A stretch of 22,373 nt of DNA from Sphingobium sp. CCH11-B1 (GTDB lineage Bacteria > Pseudomonadota > Alphaproteobacteria > Sphingomonadales > Sphingomonadaceae): assembly GCF_001556865.1 (NCBI RefSeq), contig NZ_LSJY01000059.1:1-22373 (forward strand), written 5' to 3'. This document shows, in pieces, positions 1 to 7,905 of the stretch. Within the stretch, counting starts at the first letter, position 1. Every line of letters begins with the position of its first letter. The translations under genes and the position numbers were made by a program. The notes beneath the pieces are model-generated. The model saw only the letters and a list, made by a program, of their open reading frames with translations, searched no databases and was not told the origin of the DNA.

Positions 1-347
1 CCCTACCGCCTGCCCCCCTGCCTCCAAAACCACTATCAATGTAGGATAATCTCTGGTCTATCCTGTCGGATGCGCCGTTCCCACACCCTCCTCCGTTCGC
101 CGGACCAGCCCCTTACCCCCGCCATCATGACGCGCAGTTGTGACCAACTTGGCGCGTTACCGTCGCGTCGGCGTGACCCGGGCGGCGCGTCACGGACGCG
201 CTACAGGCGCGTTGCTGCCGCGTCAGGGTGCGTCGGGGACGCGCACCGCGCGATAATCGGTGGATTTGCATGAACAGTGACGGTGTGAACTTCGGCGCCG
301 TGACCCATGCGTGACCCCGGCGCCCACCGCATCTAAAAGGCGACTCG
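1..347. other. non-coding region upstream of recO
   Basis: No convincing gene is seen in the first 347 bases; the short open frames on either strand have no recognisable sequence or ribosome-binding site. An inverted repeat AGGATA (43-48) / TATCCT (59-64) with a 10-base spacer lies near the left edge, and AGTTG (136-140) / CAACT (145-149) forms a second small one. Bases 151-240 are a run of degenerate CG-rich repeats (GGCGCGTTAC, GGCGCGTCAC, GACGCGCTAC, GGCGCGTTGC). GTGACC recurs at 140, 173, 300 and 311. The region probably holds the recO promoter and perhaps that of a divergent gene outside the window, but no -35/-10 pair stands out. Confidence 0.5.
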
Positions 348-1082
348 ATGCCGTCCCTCACGACCTCCGCGATCGTTTGCGCCGTGCGCCATCATGGCGA
401 ACATGGCGCGATCGCGCGGCTGCTGACGCCTGATCATGGCCTGTTGCCGGGCTATGTACGCGGCGGCCGGTCGCGGGCGATGCGTCCGGTGCTGATGCCC
501 GGCAATGTGGTAAAGGCGGACTTCCGCGCGCGGACGGACGAGCAGCTTGCCGGACTGACCGTCGAACTGGCGCACAGCCGCGCGCCGCTCCACGCCGAAC
601 CCCTGCCCGCCGCCGCGATTGACTGGAGCTGTGCCCTGACCGCGGCCGCCCTGCCCGAAGGGACGCCCTATCCTGCCCTGCATCAGGCCTTTTCCGGCCT
701 GCTCGATGCGGTGGAGGCCGCCCCGGCGGCGCGGGGATGGGCGGCGGCGCTGGTGCGATACGAATTGCTGCTGCTTGCCGAACTGGGCTTTGGCCTGGAC
801 CTCACGCGATGCGCGGCGCTGGGCGGCGCGGACGACCTCGCCTTCGTCAGTCCGCGCAGCGCGGCGGCGGTAAGTCGCGCGGGCGCCAGCGGCTATGAGG
901 ACCGGCTGCTGCCCCTGCCGCCGTTCCTGCTGGCGGGCGGCGCGGGCGACTGGGCGCAGATCCTCGACGGGCTGCGGCTGACCGGCTTCTTCCTTGAACG
1001 CTCGGTCCTCACCGAAAGGCGCAGCGATGTGCTCGCCGCCCGCGAACGGCTGGTGGAACGACTGAAAAGAGCGGTTGCCTAA
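348..1082 (+). CDS. recO: DNA repair protein RecO
   Basis: This 244-residue protein matches RecO in length and layout. RecO helps RecR load RecA onto SSB-coated single-stranded DNA during RecFOR gap repair. An N-terminal OB-fold is visible (roughly residues 1-80, including the [25 protein letters not shown] stretch in two pieces [11 protein letters not shown] and [11 protein letters not shown]). A helical C-terminal half follows, with the typical [18 protein letters not shown] signature; alphaproteobacterial RecO often lacks the full zinc-binding cysteine set, as here. The ATG at 348 follows an AAAAGGCGA ribosome-binding sequence. leuB follows 88 bases later. Cytoplasmic. Family identity is from recalled sequence style, not a search. 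Confidence 0.9.
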   Translation: MPSLTTSAIVCAVRHHGEHGAIARLLTPDHGLLPGYVRGGRSRAMRPVLMPGNVVKADFRARTDEQLAGLTVELAHSRAPLHAEPLPAAAIDWSCALTAAALPEGTPYPALHQAFSGLLDAVEAAPAARGWAAALVRYELLLLAELGFGLDLTRCAALGGADDLAFVSPRSAAAVSRAGASGYEDRLLPLPPFLLAGGAGDWAQILDGLRLTGFFLERSVLTERRSDVLAARERLVERLKRAVA

Positions 1083-1121
1083 AGCCGGTTCGTTCTGCAA
1101 AGGCCTGCGCGCACGACCGGT

Positions 1122-1141
1122 CCTTTTCTTTCGCGAAAAGG
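1122..1141. repeat. inverted repeat between recO and leuB
   Basis: CCTTTTC (1122-1128) and GAAAAGG (1135-1141) are perfect inverted repeats around a 6-base loop, and TTTCGCGAAA (1129-1138) is a perfect 10-base palindrome inside the same stretch. No T-run follows on either strand, so it is not a canonical intrinsic terminator. It could be an operator or leader hairpin for leuB, 30 bases before the leuB start. Confidence 0.35.
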
Positions 1142-1170
1142 CATCCGCACGATTGGTAAGGAATAGTTGC

Positions 1171-2214
1171 ATGCTCATCGCCCTGTTCGCCGGAGACGGC
1201 ATCGGCCCCGAAATCGTCGCCCAGGCGAAGCGCGTGCTGGATGCGTTGGCGATACCGGGCCTGACCTATGAAGAGGGTCTGGTCGGCGGCGCGGCCTACA
1301 AGGCGGTCGGTCATCCGCTTCCGCCCGAAACGCTGGACCTGGCGAAACGCGCCGACGCCATCCTGTTCGGGGCGGTGGGCGATCCGGATTGCGACGCGCT
1401 TGAGCGGCACCTGCGCCCGGAACAGGCGATCCTTGGCCTGCGCAAGGAACTGGGCCTCTTCTCCAACCTGCGCCCGGCGAAGGTCTTTCCGGAACTGGCC
1501 GGCGAATCCGCGCTGAAGCCGGAGGTCGCGGCCGCGATCGACCTGCTGATCGTGCGGGAAACCAATGGCGACGTCTATTTCGGCGAAAAGGGCTTTCGCA
1601 CCACCGCCGATGGCCTGCGCGAAGGTTATGACGTCATGTCCTATAACGAAGCCGAAGTGCGGCGCATCGCGCATGCCGGTTTCCAGGCGGCGCGCGCCCG
1701 GCGCGGCAAGCTCTGCTCGGTGGACAAGGCCAATGTGCTGGAAACGAGCCAGCTGTGGCGCGACACGGTGATCGAAGTGGCGAAGGACTATCCCGACGTC
1801 GCCCTGTCCCACATGTATGTCGACAATGCCGCGATGCAGCTGGTCCGCAACCCTGGCCAGTTCGACGTCATCGTCACGGGCAACCTGTTCGGCGACATCC
1901 TCTCCGATCAGGCGAGCATGTGCGTCGGGTCCATCGGCATGCTGGCCTCGGCCACGCTGAACCAGGGCAATCAGGGCCTGTACGAGCCGATCCACGGTTC
2001 CGCGCCGGACATCGCCGGCACCGGCAAGGCCAATCCGCTGGCGACCATCCTGTCGGCGGCGATGATGTTGCGCTATTCGCTGAACCTGCCTGAGCCCGCC
2101 GACCGTATCGAAGCGGCCGTGGCAGGCGCGCTGCGGAGCGGCGCGCGCTCGGCGGATCTGGGCGGCGCCATGACCACCGTGGAAATGGCCGACGCGGTAC
2201 TCGCGGCGCTTTGA
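1171..2214 (+). CDS. leuB: 3-isopropylmalate dehydrogenase
   Basis: LeuB oxidatively decarboxylates 3-isopropylmalate to 2-oxoisocaproate with NAD+, a step of leucine biosynthesis in the cytoplasm. The start is placed at ATG 1171 ([15 protein letters not shown]), 32 codons inside the longest open frame. This gives 347 residues, the usual family length, and follows an AAGGA ribosome-binding site 8-9 bases upstream. Visible hallmarks are the N-terminal GDGIGPE loop, the [14 protein letters not shown] segment, the [11 protein letters not shown] catalytic-lysine region, and [20 protein letters not shown] with the metal-binding aspartates. The substrate-loop signature is that of LeuB rather than isocitrate dehydrogenase. 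No leuC/leuD lies beside it, so the leucine genes are at least partly scattered in this genome. Confidence 0.95.
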   Translation: MLIALFAGDGIGPEIVAQAKRVLDALAIPGLTYEEGLVGGAAYKAVGHPLPPETLDLAKRADAILFGAVGDPDCDALERHLRPEQAILGLRKELGLFSNLRPAKVFPELAGESALKPEVAAAIDLLIVRETNGDVYFGEKGFRTTADGLREGYDVMSYNEAEVRRIAHAGFQAARARRGKLCSVDKANVLETSQLWRDTVIEVAKDYPDVALSHMYVDNAAMQLVRNPGQFDVIVTGNLFGDILSDQASMCVGSIGMLASATLNQGNQGLYEPIHGSAPDIAGTGKANPLATILSAAMMLRYSLNLPEPADRIEAAVAGALRSGARSADLGGAMTTVEMADAVLAAL

Positions 2215-2301
2215 AGCGCCTCAATCCGCTTTATTTGGTGGAGGGGCTAAAGGTTAACGTTCCCGGGCCGATCTAGGTAGAAAACAGGGATCGCTTAATC
2301 T

Positions 2302-2721
2302 ATGATAACCGAACTGACGCAGGGCCATGCCGAGCTGCGCACGCTGATGCTCGATTTCGCGCGCGAAATGGACGATGCAGGCCCGGAAAACATGCCGAGG
2401 CTGGCGCAGAAACGCATCGCCTTTTCCCAGCTATTCCGCGACCATATGGCGCGGGAGGACGCGCTGACCCGCTCCCTGCCCCGCGCCACCCTCCCGCCGG
2501 AGCAAGAGCAGGTGGTCCGCACCCACAGTCGCGGCGTCGTGGCGCTATTCCTGCGCTACAGCGACCATGTGAAGCACTGGAACCCGGCGCAAATTGCGGC
2601 GGACTGGTCCACCTATCGCCTGGCGGTGCTGGCGCTTCAGGACGAACTGCGTGAACGGATGGCATGGGAAGAATCCCATCTTCACCCCCTGCTCAACACA
2701 AAGCAGCGAAAGCCGTCCTGA
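2302..2721 (+). CDS. hemerythrin-like HHE-domain protein
   Basis: This 139-residue, mostly helical protein has the spacing of a hemerythrin/HHE cation-binding four-helix bundle: H9 in the first helix, H48 and E52 (HMARE) in the second, H75 or H89 in the third, and the closing WEESHLHPLL motif (E124, H126, H128). Such proteins bind a di-iron centre and act in oxygen or nitric-oxide sensing, iron handling or stress responses; the substrate here is unknown. There is no signal peptide. The gene starts 87 bases after leuB and ends 66 bases before the threonine dehydratase gene, so it may be read from its own promoter or by run-through. Identification rests on the motif pattern and is moderately sure. 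Confidence 0.7.
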   Translation: MITELTQGHAELRTLMLDFAREMDDAGPENMPRLAQKRIAFSQLFRDHMAREDALTRSLPRATLPPEQEQVVRTHSRGVVALFLRYSDHVKHWNPAQIAADWSTYRLAVLALQDELRERMAWEESHLHPLLNTKQRKPS

Positions 2722-2787
2722 ACGCGTCGGTCCAATCCCGCGGCACCGGTCCTGTCCGTCACGCAGCGGGATCGCTAAGGGCGGAGG

Positions 2788-3786
2788 ATGACCGACTTCT
2801 CGCTCGCCTCGCTCCGCGCCGCCGCCGCCATGGTCCATGCGCGGATGCCGCCGACACCGCAATATGCCTGGCCGCTGCTGGCCGCCCGAACGGGGTGCGA
2901 CCTTTGGGTGAAGCATGAGAACCACCTGCCGACCGGCGCGTTCAAGGCGCGCGGCGCCGTCACCTATATCGACTGGCTGCGCCGCACCCATCCGCAGGTT
3001 TCGGGTATCATCACCGCCACGCGCGGCAATCATGGGCAGGCGCAGGCGCGCGCTGCGACTGCGGCGGGCCTTGGCATCACCATCCTGGTGCCGCACGGCA
3101 ATGCGCAGGAAAAGAACGCCGCGATGCGCGCATTCGGCGCGACCCTGATCGAGCATGGTCACGACTTCGACAGCGCCAAGGCGGAAGCCATGCGCCTGTC
3201 GCAGGAACAGGGGCTGTACATGGTGCCGCCCTATCATGAGGAACTGGTGCGCGGCGTCGCCAGCTATGGCCTGGAACTGTTCGACGCGGTGGCGGACATC
3301 GACACCGTCTATGTGCCGGTGGGTTGCGGATCGGGCCTTTGCGGAACGATCGCCGCGCGCGACGCGCTTGGCCTCAAGACCAAGGTCGTCGGCGTGGTAT
3401 CCGCCCATGTGGACGCCGCCAAGCGCAGCTTCGAGGAAGGCCGGCTGATCGCCAGCCCCACCGCCCACACCTTTGCCGACGGCGTGGCAGTCTGCACGCC
3501 GGTGCAAGCCGCGCTCGATTATTTCGGGCCGCGCGCCGACCGCTTCGTCGCCGTCACCGACGATGAAGTCGCCCACGCCATCCGCGTTTATTGGGAAGAC
3601 ACCCATAATCTGGCCGAAGGCGCGGGCGCAGTGGCGCTGGCCGCACTCATCCAAGAAAAGCAGACGATGGCAGGGAAGCGGGTTGCGGTTATTCTGTCTG
3701 GCGGTAATGGCGACAGGAGCCAGATGGCAGAGATATTGGGCGGCGCAACGCCGCGTGTGCATCAGGATATGCGGAAGGCGATATGA
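2788..3786 (+). CDS. threonine dehydratase-like PLP enzyme (no ACT domain)
   Basis: This is a fold-type II PLP enzyme of the threonine/serine dehydratase family, 332 residues. K53 in TGAFKARGA is the Schiff-base lysine. TRGNHGQ (78-84) is the substrate loop, VGCGSGLCGT (178-187) is the glycine-rich phosphate-binding loop, and SGGNGD (304-309) closes the active site. It should deaminate L-threonine to 2-oxobutyrate (isoleucine precursor) or L-serine to pyruvate. It lacks the C-terminal ACT regulatory domain of biosynthetic IlvA, so isoleucine feedback is not expected; a serine racemase or ectoine-derivative dehydratase role cannot be excluded. The ATG at 2788 follows TAAGGGCGGAGG. Its stop overlaps the metZ start (ATGA at 3783-3786), implying translational coupling. 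Confidence 0.85.
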   Translation: MTDFSLASLRAAAAMVHARMPPTPQYAWPLLAARTGCDLWVKHENHLPTGAFKARGAVTYIDWLRRTHPQVSGIITATRGNHGQAQARAATAAGLGITILVPHGNAQEKNAAMRAFGATLIEHGHDFDSAKAEAMRLSQEQGLYMVPPYHEELVRGVASYGLELFDAVADIDTVYVPVGCGSGLCGTIAARDALGLKTKVVGVVSAHVDAAKRSFEEGRLIASPTAHTFADGVAVCTPVQAALDYFGPRADRFVAVTDDEVAHAIRVYWEDTHNLAEGAGAVALAALIQEKQTMAGKRVAVILSGGNGDRSQMAEILGGATPRVHQDMRKAI

Positions 3787-4991
3787 AGCGGAAGAGCGGC
3801 CAGAACCCGGACGTGACGCGCAACTGGAAGCCGGCGACGCTGGCGGTCCGGGGCGGAACGGCGCGCAGCGAATTTGGCGAGACGTCCGAAGCCCTGTTCC
3901 TGACCAGCGGCTATTGCTACGACCGGGCCGAGGACGCCGCCGCGCGATTTGCCGGCGAGCAGGTCGGCATGACCTATAGCCGGCTCCAGAACCCCACGGT
4001 CGAGATGCTGGAGCAACGCATCGCCCTTCTGGAAGGCGCGGAAGCCTGTCGCGCCACCGCGACCGGAATGGCGGCGATGACGGCGGCTCTGCTCTGCCAG
4101 CTGTCGGCGGGCGACCATGTGGTCGCGGCGAAGGCCGCGTTCGGTTCGTGCCGCTGGCTGGTCGATACGTTGCTGCCCAAATTCGGAATCGAAACCACCA
4201 CCATCGACGGTCACGACAGCAGCGCGTGGGAAGCGGCGGCAAAGCCCAATACCAAGGTCTTCTTCTTCGAGACGCCCGCCAACCCGACCATGGACGTGGT
4301 GGACATCGCGGCGGTGTGCGCCATCGCCAAGGCGCGAGGGATCACCACGGTCGTCGACAATGCCTTCGCCACCCCGGCGCTCCAGCGACCGATGGAATTG
4401 GGCGCGGATGTCGTCGCCTACAGCGCGACCAAGATGATGGACGGCCAGGGCCGGGTGCTCGCCGGGGCCGTGTGCGGCACGCGCGACTGGATCGACAATG
4501 TGCTGCTACCCTTTCACCGAAACACCGGGCCGACGCTCTCCCCCTTCAACGCCTGGGTGGTTCTGAAGGGGCTGGAGACGCTGGACCTGCGCATCCGCCG
4601 GCAGAGCGAGAATGCGCTGAAGGTTGCGCGCTTCCTGGAAGGCCGCCTGCCCAAGGTGCTGTATCCGGCGCTGGAGAGCCATCCGGCGCATGACCTGGCG
4701 ATGCGGCAGATGGCGATGGCTGGGCCGATCTTCTCGCTCTATGTCGGCGGCGGCCGGGCGGAGGCGCATGGCCTGCTCAACGCGCTGGAACTGGTGGACA
4801 TCAGCAACAACATCGGCGATTCGCGATCGCTGATGACGCACCCGGCCTCCACGACCCATTATGGCATGGCGGAAGCAGCGCGGCTGGAAGTCGGCATTAC
4901 GGAGGATATGCTGCGGCTCAATGTCGGGCTGGAAGACCCCGACGACGTGATTGCCGACTTCGATCAGGCCCTGCGCGCGATAGGGCGTTGA
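3783..4991 (+). CDS. metZ: O-succinylhomoserine sulfhydrylase
   Basis: MetZ converts O-succinylhomoserine and sulfide to homocysteine, the direct sulfhydrylation route to methionine. The 402-residue protein is a Cys/Met-metabolism PLP enzyme. TYSRLQNPT (64-72) and ATGMAAM (93-99) lie in the N-terminal half, VDNAFATP holds the PLP-ring aspartate D192, and VAYSATKMMDG carries the Schiff-base lysine K217. The HPASTTHYG segment near the C-terminus binds the substrate carboxylate. The KMMDGQGRVLAGAV context is that of MetZ rather than cystathionine gamma-synthase or lyase. It overlaps the threonine dehydratase gene upstream by ATGA and is followed 26 bases later by apaG. No SAM riboswitch is visible in front of this transcript. 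Confidence 0.92.
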   Translation: MKRKSGQNPDVTRNWKPATLAVRGGTARSEFGETSEALFLTSGYCYDRAEDAAARFAGEQVGMTYSRLQNPTVEMLEQRIALLEGAEACRATATGMAAMTAALLCQLSAGDHVVAAKAAFGSCRWLVDTLLPKFGIETTTIDGHDSSAWEAAAKPNTKVFFFETPANPTMDVVDIAAVCAIAKARGITTVVDNAFATPALQRPMELGADVVAYSATKMMDGQGRVLAGAVCGTRDWIDNVLLPFHRNTGPTLSPFNAWVVLKGLETLDLRIRRQSENALKVARFLEGRLPKVLYPALESHPAHDLAMRQMAMAGPIFSLYVGGGRAEAHGLLNALELVDISNNIGDSRSLMTHPASTTHYGMAEAARLEVGITEDMLRLNVGLEDPDDVIADFDQALRAIGR

Positions 4992-5017
4992 CGGACGAGG
5001 GGATTGGAGCGCATTTC

Positions 5018-5422
5018 ATGGCGGTGAACGCGCTTTTCCCCTTTCACGCGACGACGCGGGACATCACCGTGCACGTCGCCGTCACTTTCCTGCCCGAACA
5101 GTCGGAGCCGGACCGGGGGCGCTGGTTCTGGGCCTATCATATCCGGATCGAAAATATCGGCGACGAACCGGTGCAACTGCTGACCCGCCACTGGATCATC
5201 ACCGATGGGCGCGGTAGACAGCATAGCGTTGAAGGCGACGGGGTGGTCGGCGAACAGCCCGTCGTCCAGCCCGGTAAAAGCTATGACTATGTGTCGGGTT
5301 GTCCGCTCAATACGCCGACCGGTTCCATGAAAGGCAGTTATCGCATGATCGGTGCCGGCGGCGAGACATTCAGTGTCGCCATTCCCCATTTCGCCCTGAT
5401 CGCGCCGGCGGTGGCCGAATGA
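5018..5422 (+). CDS. apaG: Co2+/Mg2+ efflux protein ApaG
   Basis: ApaG is a small immunoglobulin-like beta-sandwich protein. Its biochemical role is unsettled: it was linked genetically to Co2+ resistance and diadenosine-tetraphosphate levels. The 134-residue protein shows the family core RWFWAYHIRIENIG, LLTRHWIITDG, the GDGVVGEQP loop (the family's conserved glycine-rich turn) and YVSGCPLNTPTGSMKGSYRM in two blocks. The start is set at ATG 5018 (MAVNALFPF) rather than an upstream TTG, because GGAG lies 9 bases ahead and the length then matches the family. It sits 26 bases after metZ and overlaps the following LysR gene by ATGA, so it belongs to the metZ transcript. Confidence 0.92.
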   Translation: MAVNALFPFHATTRDITVHVAVTFLPEQSEPDRGRWFWAYHIRIENIGDEPVQLLTRHWIITDGRGRQHSVEGDGVVGEQPVVQPGKSYDYVSGCPLNTPTGSMKGSYRMIGAGGETFSVAIPHFALIAPAVAE

Positions 5423-6210
5423 AGCGGACTCATTTGCCGCTGAACGGGCTGCGCGTGCTGGATGCGGCGGCGCGGCACCTGTCCTTCACCCGCGCGGCGG
5501 ACGAGCTGGCGGTAACGCCTGCGGCCGTGGGCCAACAGATCCGCGCACTTGAGGATATGCTGGGCGTGGTGCTGTTCCGCCGTACACCCAAGGGGCTGGA
5601 ACTGACGCCGGAGACGGAAGCGGGGCTGGATGCGCTGCGCGCCGGTTTCCTGGAATTCGAGGAAGCGGTGCGAGCGATGCAGGCCGGGCAATCCAGCAAC
5701 GCTCTCACCATCGCCGCACCGCGCGACATCAGCGCCAAATGGCTGCAGCCGCGCCTTGCCGCCTATGCGGCGGGACAATCCGACCTGACCTTCCAGCTCA
5801 TCGCCGCAGATGAGGCGTTAGACTTCACCGAGGCCAATCTGGACATCGCGCTGCGCCTGAGCGACGGGCCGGGCGAGCATGAAGGGGTGAAGATCGGCGA
5901 GGCCGCCTATGTGACCGTGGAAAGGGCGACAGGCGGCCCCGATCACCGCATCGACTGGCCGGGCTGCCCCGCCGGCGACAAGCCGGCGATCATTCGCGTG
6001 GCGGATGGAGGACTGGCCATCGAGGCGGCGGCCAACGGCTTCGGCCGGGCAAGCGTGCCGCTGCTGCTGGCGCAGGCGGATCTGGACTCCGGACGAGTAC
6101 GACAGGTGGGCGACGCCAGCCCCGCCCTGCTCGCCTATTGGCTGATAGCGCCCCTGCCCCAATGGCGGCAGAAGAAGGTCAAGGCGCTGGTGGAAGCGCT
6201 CGGGCGCTGA
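5419..6210 (+). CDS. LysR-family transcriptional regulator (GcvA-like)
   Basis: This is a DNA-binding regulator of the LysR family. The N-terminal winged helix-turn-helix (residues about 7-65) is unmistakable: PLNGLRVLDAAARHLSFTRAA, then DELAVTPAAVGQQIRALE. The rest is a periplasmic-binding-protein-like effector domain. The start is ATG 5419 (MKRTHLPLNG), overlapping the apaG stop (ATGA at 5419-5422), not the longer open frame that begins inside apaG. At 263 residues it is shorter than the usual 290-330, with a compressed effector domain between about 150 and 220. N-terminal similarity is to GcvA-type regulators. Its target is unknown; co-transcription with metZ-apaG makes the upstream amino-acid genes one possibility. 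LysR proteins are more often divergent from their targets. Confidence 0.88.
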   Translation: MKRTHLPLNGLRVLDAAARHLSFTRAADELAVTPAAVGQQIRALEDMLGVVLFRRTPKGLELTPETEAGLDALRAGFLEFEEAVRAMQAGQSSNALTIAAPRDISAKWLQPRLAAYAAGQSDLTFQLIAADEALDFTEANLDIALRLSDGPGEHEGVKIGEAAYVTVERATGGPDHRIDWPGCPAGDKPAIIRVADGGLAIEAAANGFGRASVPLLLAQADLDSGRVRQVGDASPALLAYWLIAPLPQWRQKKVKALVEALGR

Positions 6211-6227
6211 ATGACGTCTGCGGTCGG

Positions 6228-6264
6228 AATAGGAGACCGCTCGCTTAACTTCGCATATTTCCCG
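6228..6264 (+). repeat. 37-bp intergenic element, copy 1
   Basis: This stretch, just after lysR, aligns without gaps to 13884-13920 just after radC. The shared pattern is AATAGGA, a variable stretch of about nine bases, GCTTAA, one variable base, TTCGCATAT, one variable base, TCCCG. Its left part is also a small hairpin (GCGGTC 6220-6225 / GACCGC 6235-6240). TGTAGGACA follows at 6353-6361, the same distance (89 vs 90 bases) as in the other copy. Both copies sit between convergent genes. Function unknown. Confidence 0.65.
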
Positions 6265-6375
6265 TAGAAATCAGCGTTTAATTTCCGTCTCGCATTCGAA
6301 TATTGCGCGGCCTGCCCGTCCGCCTCTTCATGATGTAGCGATCAAGCCACCCTGTAGGACAGTGGATCGGCGCAT

Positions 6376-6410
6376 AGCAAAAGGGCCGGTGCGACGGTGC
6401 GCACCGGCCC
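6376..6410 (-). terminator. intrinsic terminator of the atp F0 operon
   Basis: On the minus strand a perfect 11-bp stem, GGGCCGGTGCG (6383-6393) with CGCACCGGCCC (6400-6410), encloses a 6-base loop. It is followed directly by TTTTGC, read leftward from 6382. It lies 24 bases beyond the atpF stop. This is a classical rho-independent terminator closing the F0 gene set. Confidence 0.85.
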
Positions 6411-6433
6411 TGTCATGCCGTCGGTCAGGCCTG

Positions 6434-7045
6434 TCAGTTGACGGTGCCGAGCCCGTTGATCGCCCGATCCACCAGCGCCTTGTCGGCATTGGCGTCGTGG
6501 CCCTGCGCGATGAGAGTCGCAGCGGCGGAGGTAGCCGCGCTCACTGCCTTGGCGCGGATGCCGGCGATGGCGGCCCGTTCGGCTGCGCCGATCTTGTCCT
6601 CCGCCATCTTCTGGCGGCGAACGACCAGCGCCTCCGCATTCGCGCGGGCGTCAGCGATCAGCCCTTCGGCTTCATGCTCGGCCGCCTTGCGCATCGCTTC
6701 GGCTTCGCCGGTCGCGGCGGCGAGCTTGGCTTCATATTCCGCCTTGAGCGTCTCGGCTTCGGCGCGCAGCTTCGATGCTTCTGCCAGCTGCTCCCTGATC
6801 TGCGCGATACGGCCGTCCAGCGCCTTGCCGATGACAGCGGGCACTTTCTTGACCAGAAGGATCAGGATGAACACCGCCATGGCAAGACTGACCCACGCGG
6901 TCGCGTCCATGCCGACCGCCTTGGGATCGCTATGCGGCGCCACGCCTTCATGGGCGACGGTGCCGACCGGCTCCAGCCCTTCGGCGTGGATGGCCTGTTC
7001 AAGATTGGGCGCTTCGCCCTGATGCTGTGCTGCTGCCTCAGCCAT
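6434..7045 (-). CDS. atpF: F0F1 ATP synthase subunit b
   Basis: Subunit b is half of the peripheral stalk that ties the F1 head to membrane subunit a. The 203-residue product has an unusual N-terminal stretch of about 45 residues rich in Ala, Glu and His before the single membrane helix (about 48-66, TAWVSLAMAVFILILLV). A long Ala/Glu/Lys-rich coiled coil follows to the C-terminus. An internal ATG at residue 46 (MDATAWVSLAM) is an alternative start that would give a conventional b subunit. The first ATG is kept because the gene then overlaps atpF' by 8 bases. It is the last gene of the F0 set and is followed by a strong terminator. Confidence 0.92.
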   Translation of the reverse strand: MAEAAAQHQGEAPNLEQAIHAEGLEPVGTVAHEGVAPHSDPKAVGMDATAWVSLAMAVFILILLVKKVPAVIGKALDGRIAQIREQLAEASKLRAEAETLKAEYEAKLAAATGEAEAMRKAAEHEAEGLIADARANAEALVVRRQKMAEDKIGAAERAAIAGIRAKAVSAATSAAATLIAQGHDANADKALVDRAINGLGTVN

Positions 7046-7532
7046 GGGCCAGTGCCGCCTTTACTGCGTTGCGGGCCGCTTCTTCCGACGCTTCGACGCC
7101 GGAAATGCGCACCACCATGTCACGCGCCGCGTCGGCGGCAACGGTTTCGATCTGCGCCAGCGCTGCGTCGCTCGCAGCCCGGATGCGCGCTTCCGCCGCG
7201 GCGATCTTCGTCGCGACTTCGGCATCGGCGGCCGCAAGCTGCGCTTCCGACGCCTTGGCCGCATCCGCCTTCGCCTTTGCGACGACTGCCTGGGCGGCAA
7301 CGCGGTTTTCGGCGTCGCGGGTGCGATAATCCGCTTCCGCCTCGTCAGCGCGGGCGAAAGCCGCCTTTGCCGCGTCCAGATCGCCGCTGATCTTCGCGTC
7401 GCGCGCATCCGCCGTGCCCTGAACCTTTGGCACCATGCCAAGGCCAATGACGAAGAAGACGAAGCCGAACGTCACCAGCAACCAGAAGATCTGACTGGCA
7501 TATGTATCGGCGATTTGCGCGATTTGAGGCAT
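7038..7532 (-). CDS. atpF': F0F1 ATP synthase subunit b' (second b-type subunit)
   Basis: Photosynthetic bacteria and alphaproteobacteria make the peripheral stalk from a b/b' heterodimer; this is the b' partner. The 164-residue product begins MPQIAQIADTYASQIFWLL, a typical b' start, has one membrane helix (about 14-35), and continues as a long charged Ala-rich coiled coil. It lies between atpE (94-base gap) and atpF (8-base overlap). The overlap suggests coupled translation, in keeping with a 1:1 heterodimer. Confidence 0.93.
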   Translation of the reverse strand: MPQIAQIADTYASQIFWLLVTFGFVFFVIGLGMVPKVQGTADARDAKISGDLDAAKAAFARADEAEADYRTRDAENRVAAQAVVAKAKADAAKASEAQLAAADAEVATKIAAAEARIRAASDAALAQIETVAADAARDMVVRISGVEASEEAARNAVKAALAHG

Positions 7533-7626
7533 GTTACGGGTCCGTCCGGTGGGAGGGCGGTCAATATTCGGCGGAGCGGGCGGACCCGGCGCTCGTCACG
7601 CCGCCCCGCCCACGTCCAGTTTCGTG

Positions 7627-7854
7627 TCAGGCCACGAACACCAGGATCATGGCGATGACGAACGCCAGCAGACCCAGAAGTTCCGCCGCGGCGAAACCGA
7701 TGAACAGGCGGCCCTGCTGACCGTCGGCAGCGCCCGGATTGCGCAGCGCGCCTTCCAGGAAGCTGCTGAACACGTTGCCCACACCGAGGGCAGCGATGCC
7801 CGCGCCAATCGCGGCCAGGCCAGCACCGAGCAGCTTTGCGGCTTCTGCGTCCAT
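7627..7854 (-). CDS. atpE: F0F1 ATP synthase subunit c
   Basis: This is the proton-carrying rotor-ring subunit of ATP synthase, 75 residues forming a two-helix hairpin. Helix 1 contains the glycine/alanine packing motif GAGIAALGVG (17-26), the polar loop is RNPGA (38-42), and helix 2 carries the proton-binding carboxylate E58 (FAAAELLGLL). The helix-1 glycines are conventional and the RNP loop signature is intact. The gene follows atpB by 51 bases and is separated from atpF' by 94 bases containing GC-rich inverted repeats. Such a gap could help set the higher c-subunit stoichiometry. Confidence 0.97.
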   Translation of the reverse strand: MDAEAAKLLGAGLAAIGAGIAALGVGNVFSSFLEGALRNPGAADGQQGRLFIGFAAAELLGLLAFVIAMILVFVA

Positions 7855-7905
7855 GTCGTAAACTCCCTTGTTAAATATTCAAAAACGTTGATGAAATTGC
7901 GAAAC

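Noticed and set aside
70..361. Small frames on both strands before recO
   Set aside because: No ribosome-binding site, no familiar sequence, and Arg-rich composition typical of chance frames.
2735..2772. ATCCCGC / GCGGGAT inverted repeat before the threonine dehydratase gene
   Set aside because: Seven bases with a 24-base spacer is easily expected by chance in DNA this rich in G and C, and no T-run follows.
2545..4242. 565-codon - strand frame
   Set aside because: Antisense to the threonine dehydratase and metZ genes; Arg/Pro-rich shadow sequence.
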